A DNA stretch of 7,882 bases from Bifidobacterium breve. GTDB taxonomy: Bacteria; Actinomycetota; Acidimicrobiia; IMCC26256; PALSA-555. Where the stretch lies: assembly GCA_945889545.1 (NCBI GenBank), contig CAMDCC010000134.1, positions 1-7,882 of the forward strand. The letters run 5' to 3'. The notes beneath the pieces were generated by a model. That model was not told the origin of the DNA and made no database searches. It was given only the letters and a program-made list of their open reading frames with translations. Position 1 is the stretch's first letter; each line of letters opens with the position of its first letter. The translations under genes were made by a program, and so were the position numbers. Shown one piece after another: positions 7,072-7,882 of the stretch.

Positions 7072-7118
7072 TTTTCGGCACGCTGAGGGACACATGGACT
7101 CCCTCAACGTGCCGAGAA
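7072..7118. terminator. Long hairpin between convergent lon and ABC ATPase genes
   Basis: CGGCACGCTGAGGGA (7076-7090) pairs with TCCCTCAACGTGCCG (7100-7114) around a 9-base loop, with one C-A mismatch (7083/7107). TTTT (7072-7075) and AGAA (7115-7118) extend it to 19 positions with one T-G pair. In RNA from the minus strand the 7083/7107 position becomes a G-U pair, so the 15-bp core is fully paired in the ABC transporter transcript. Neither strand has a U-tract after the stem. It is probably a bidirectional terminator or a 3'-end stabiliser for both genes. Confidence 0.7.
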
Positions 7119-7142
7119 CCCGGGGTGATGCAGTCCGAGGTC

Positions 7143-7882
7143 CTAGTGGTGGGGGACGCTGGCGAACTCGAGTTCTTCGCCGGGCTCGACGGGGAAGTGG
7201 CAGGCCACGAACTGACCGGGGCGCAACTCGCGCACCTCGGGCTCCTCCTTGGCGCAGCGGTCTTGCGCCTTCGGGCATCGGGTCCGGAAGCGGCAGCCGC
7301 TCGGTGGGTTCATCGGTGACGGCAGCTCGCCGCCGAGGATCTTGTCGGCGTCGGGACGGATCTCGGGATCCGGGTCGGGGATCGCGGCTAGCAGCGCTGC
7401 GGTGTACGGGTGGGCTGGGTTGGCGTACATCGCATCCGGCTCGCCGAGCTCGCAGAACTTCCCGAGGTACATCACGATCACGCGGTCGCTCACGTTCTTC
7501 ACGACCGCGAGGTCGTGGGCGATGAACACGAGCGCGAGTCCGTAGCGCTCCTTCATGTCGCTGAGCAGGTTGATGCTCTGCGCCTGCACCGACACATCGA
7601 GCGCCGACACGGGCTCATCGCAGATGATGAGCTGGGGTTCGGTCACGAGCGCGCGTGCGATCGAGATGCGCTGGCACTGACCTCCGGAGAACTCGTGCGG
7701 ACGGCGTCCGCCGTTGGCCGGGTCGATCCCGACCGTCTCGAGCACCTCTTCCACTTTCTTGGCCCGCGACTCGGTGTCGCCGATCTCCCAGATCTCGAGG
7801 CCTTCGGCCACGATGTCGCGGATCTTGCGACGCGGGTTCAGCGACGAGATGGGGTCTTGGAAGATCATCTGCATGCGTGGGC
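7143..7882 (-). CDS. Oligopeptide/dipeptide ABC transporter ATPase (OppF/DppF-type), C-terminal part
   Basis: The gene runs off the right edge; 245 residues are visible before TAG (7145-7143), and the Walker A loop is outside. Numbered from the internal Met at 7874, it shows the Q-loop FQDP (5-8), ABC signature FSGGQCQR (62-69), Walker B LIICDEP (82-88), D-loop SALD (90-93) and switch His120. The C-terminal oligo_HPY-type extension is characteristic of peptide transporter ATPases (Opp/Dpp) and has four cysteines, C194-x5-C200-x6-C207-x17-C225. This spacing resembles the cysteine set that binds a 4Fe-4S cluster in some actinobacterial Opp ATPases. Such subunits sit on the inner membrane face and drive import of peptides, or of nickel or glycosides in some relatives. 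Met at 7874 is not the start, because QMIFQDP lies well inside these proteins and the frame is open to the edge. Cys67 replaces the usual Arg after the signature Gln. OppF/DppF rather than OppD/DppD is suggested by FQDPISSLNPR. Confidence 0.92.
   Translation of the reverse strand, partial: PRMQMIFQDPISSLNPRRKIRDIVAEGLEIWEIGDTESRAKKVEEVLETVGIDPANGGRRPHEFSGGQCQRISIARALVTEPQLIICDEPVSALDVSVQAQSINLLSDMKERYGLALVFIAHDLAVVKNVSDRVIVMYLGKFCELGEPDAMYANPAHPYTAALLAAIPDPDPEIRPDADKILGGELPSPMNPPSGCRFRTRCPKAQDRCAKEEPEVRELRPGQFVACHFPVEPGEELEFASVPHH

Noticed and set aside
7094..7545. Plus-strand open frames over the ABC ATPase gene
   Set aside because: They lie opposite conserved ABC ATPase sequence and encode low-complexity Arg/Ser/Gly-rich products.
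7872..7874. ATG at 7874 (minus strand) as the start of the ABC ATPase
   Set aside because: It would begin just before the Q-loop and omit Walker A. The frame continues upstream (Pro-Arg) to the window edge, so the gene is simply cut.

Overview
The window is about 67% G+C by local sampling, with GTG starts, strongly G/C-ending codons and dense packing. This suggests a high-GC bacterium, most likely an actinobacterium (an Acidimicrobiia-like lineage is a guess from gene content and cannot be proven here). It looks like ordinary chromosomal DNA. I see no phage, transposon, CRISPR, tRNA or rRNA signal, and no gene-free stretch longer than about 95 bases.

Layout, left to right: (1) the 3' end of an M3-family oligoendopeptidase (+), cut by the left edge. 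(2) A 51-bp convergent gap holding a 16-bp tandem repeat (2.8 identical units). (3) A DUF885 putative zinc peptidase (-). (4) A gap of only 27 bp to a divergent gene for a short-chain dehydrogenase resembling 3-ketodihydrosphingosine reductase (+). (5) Nine bp later, class II fumarase, fumC (+), probably co-transcribed with the dehydrogenase. (6) A 93-bp gap with two stem-loops. (7) An ATP-dependent Lon protease (+). (8) A long hairpin in the convergent gap. (9) The C-terminal three quarters or so of an oligopeptide/dipeptide ABC transporter ATPase (-), cut by the right edge.

Four of the six genes concern proteins or peptides: Lon degrades proteins, the M3 and DUF885 enzymes probably trim peptides, and the ABC ATPase probably powers peptide import. 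They do not form one operon: their orientations alternate, so any functional link is inference. FumC supplies malate in the TCA cycle. The substrate of the dehydrogenase is unknown.

I found no convincing wholly new system. The points most worth a second look are the KDSR-like reductase in a probable actinobacterium, the paired stem-loops before lon, the tandem repeat at 578-622, the long convergent hairpin at 7072-7118, and the 27-bp divergent gap with overlapping possible -10 elements.
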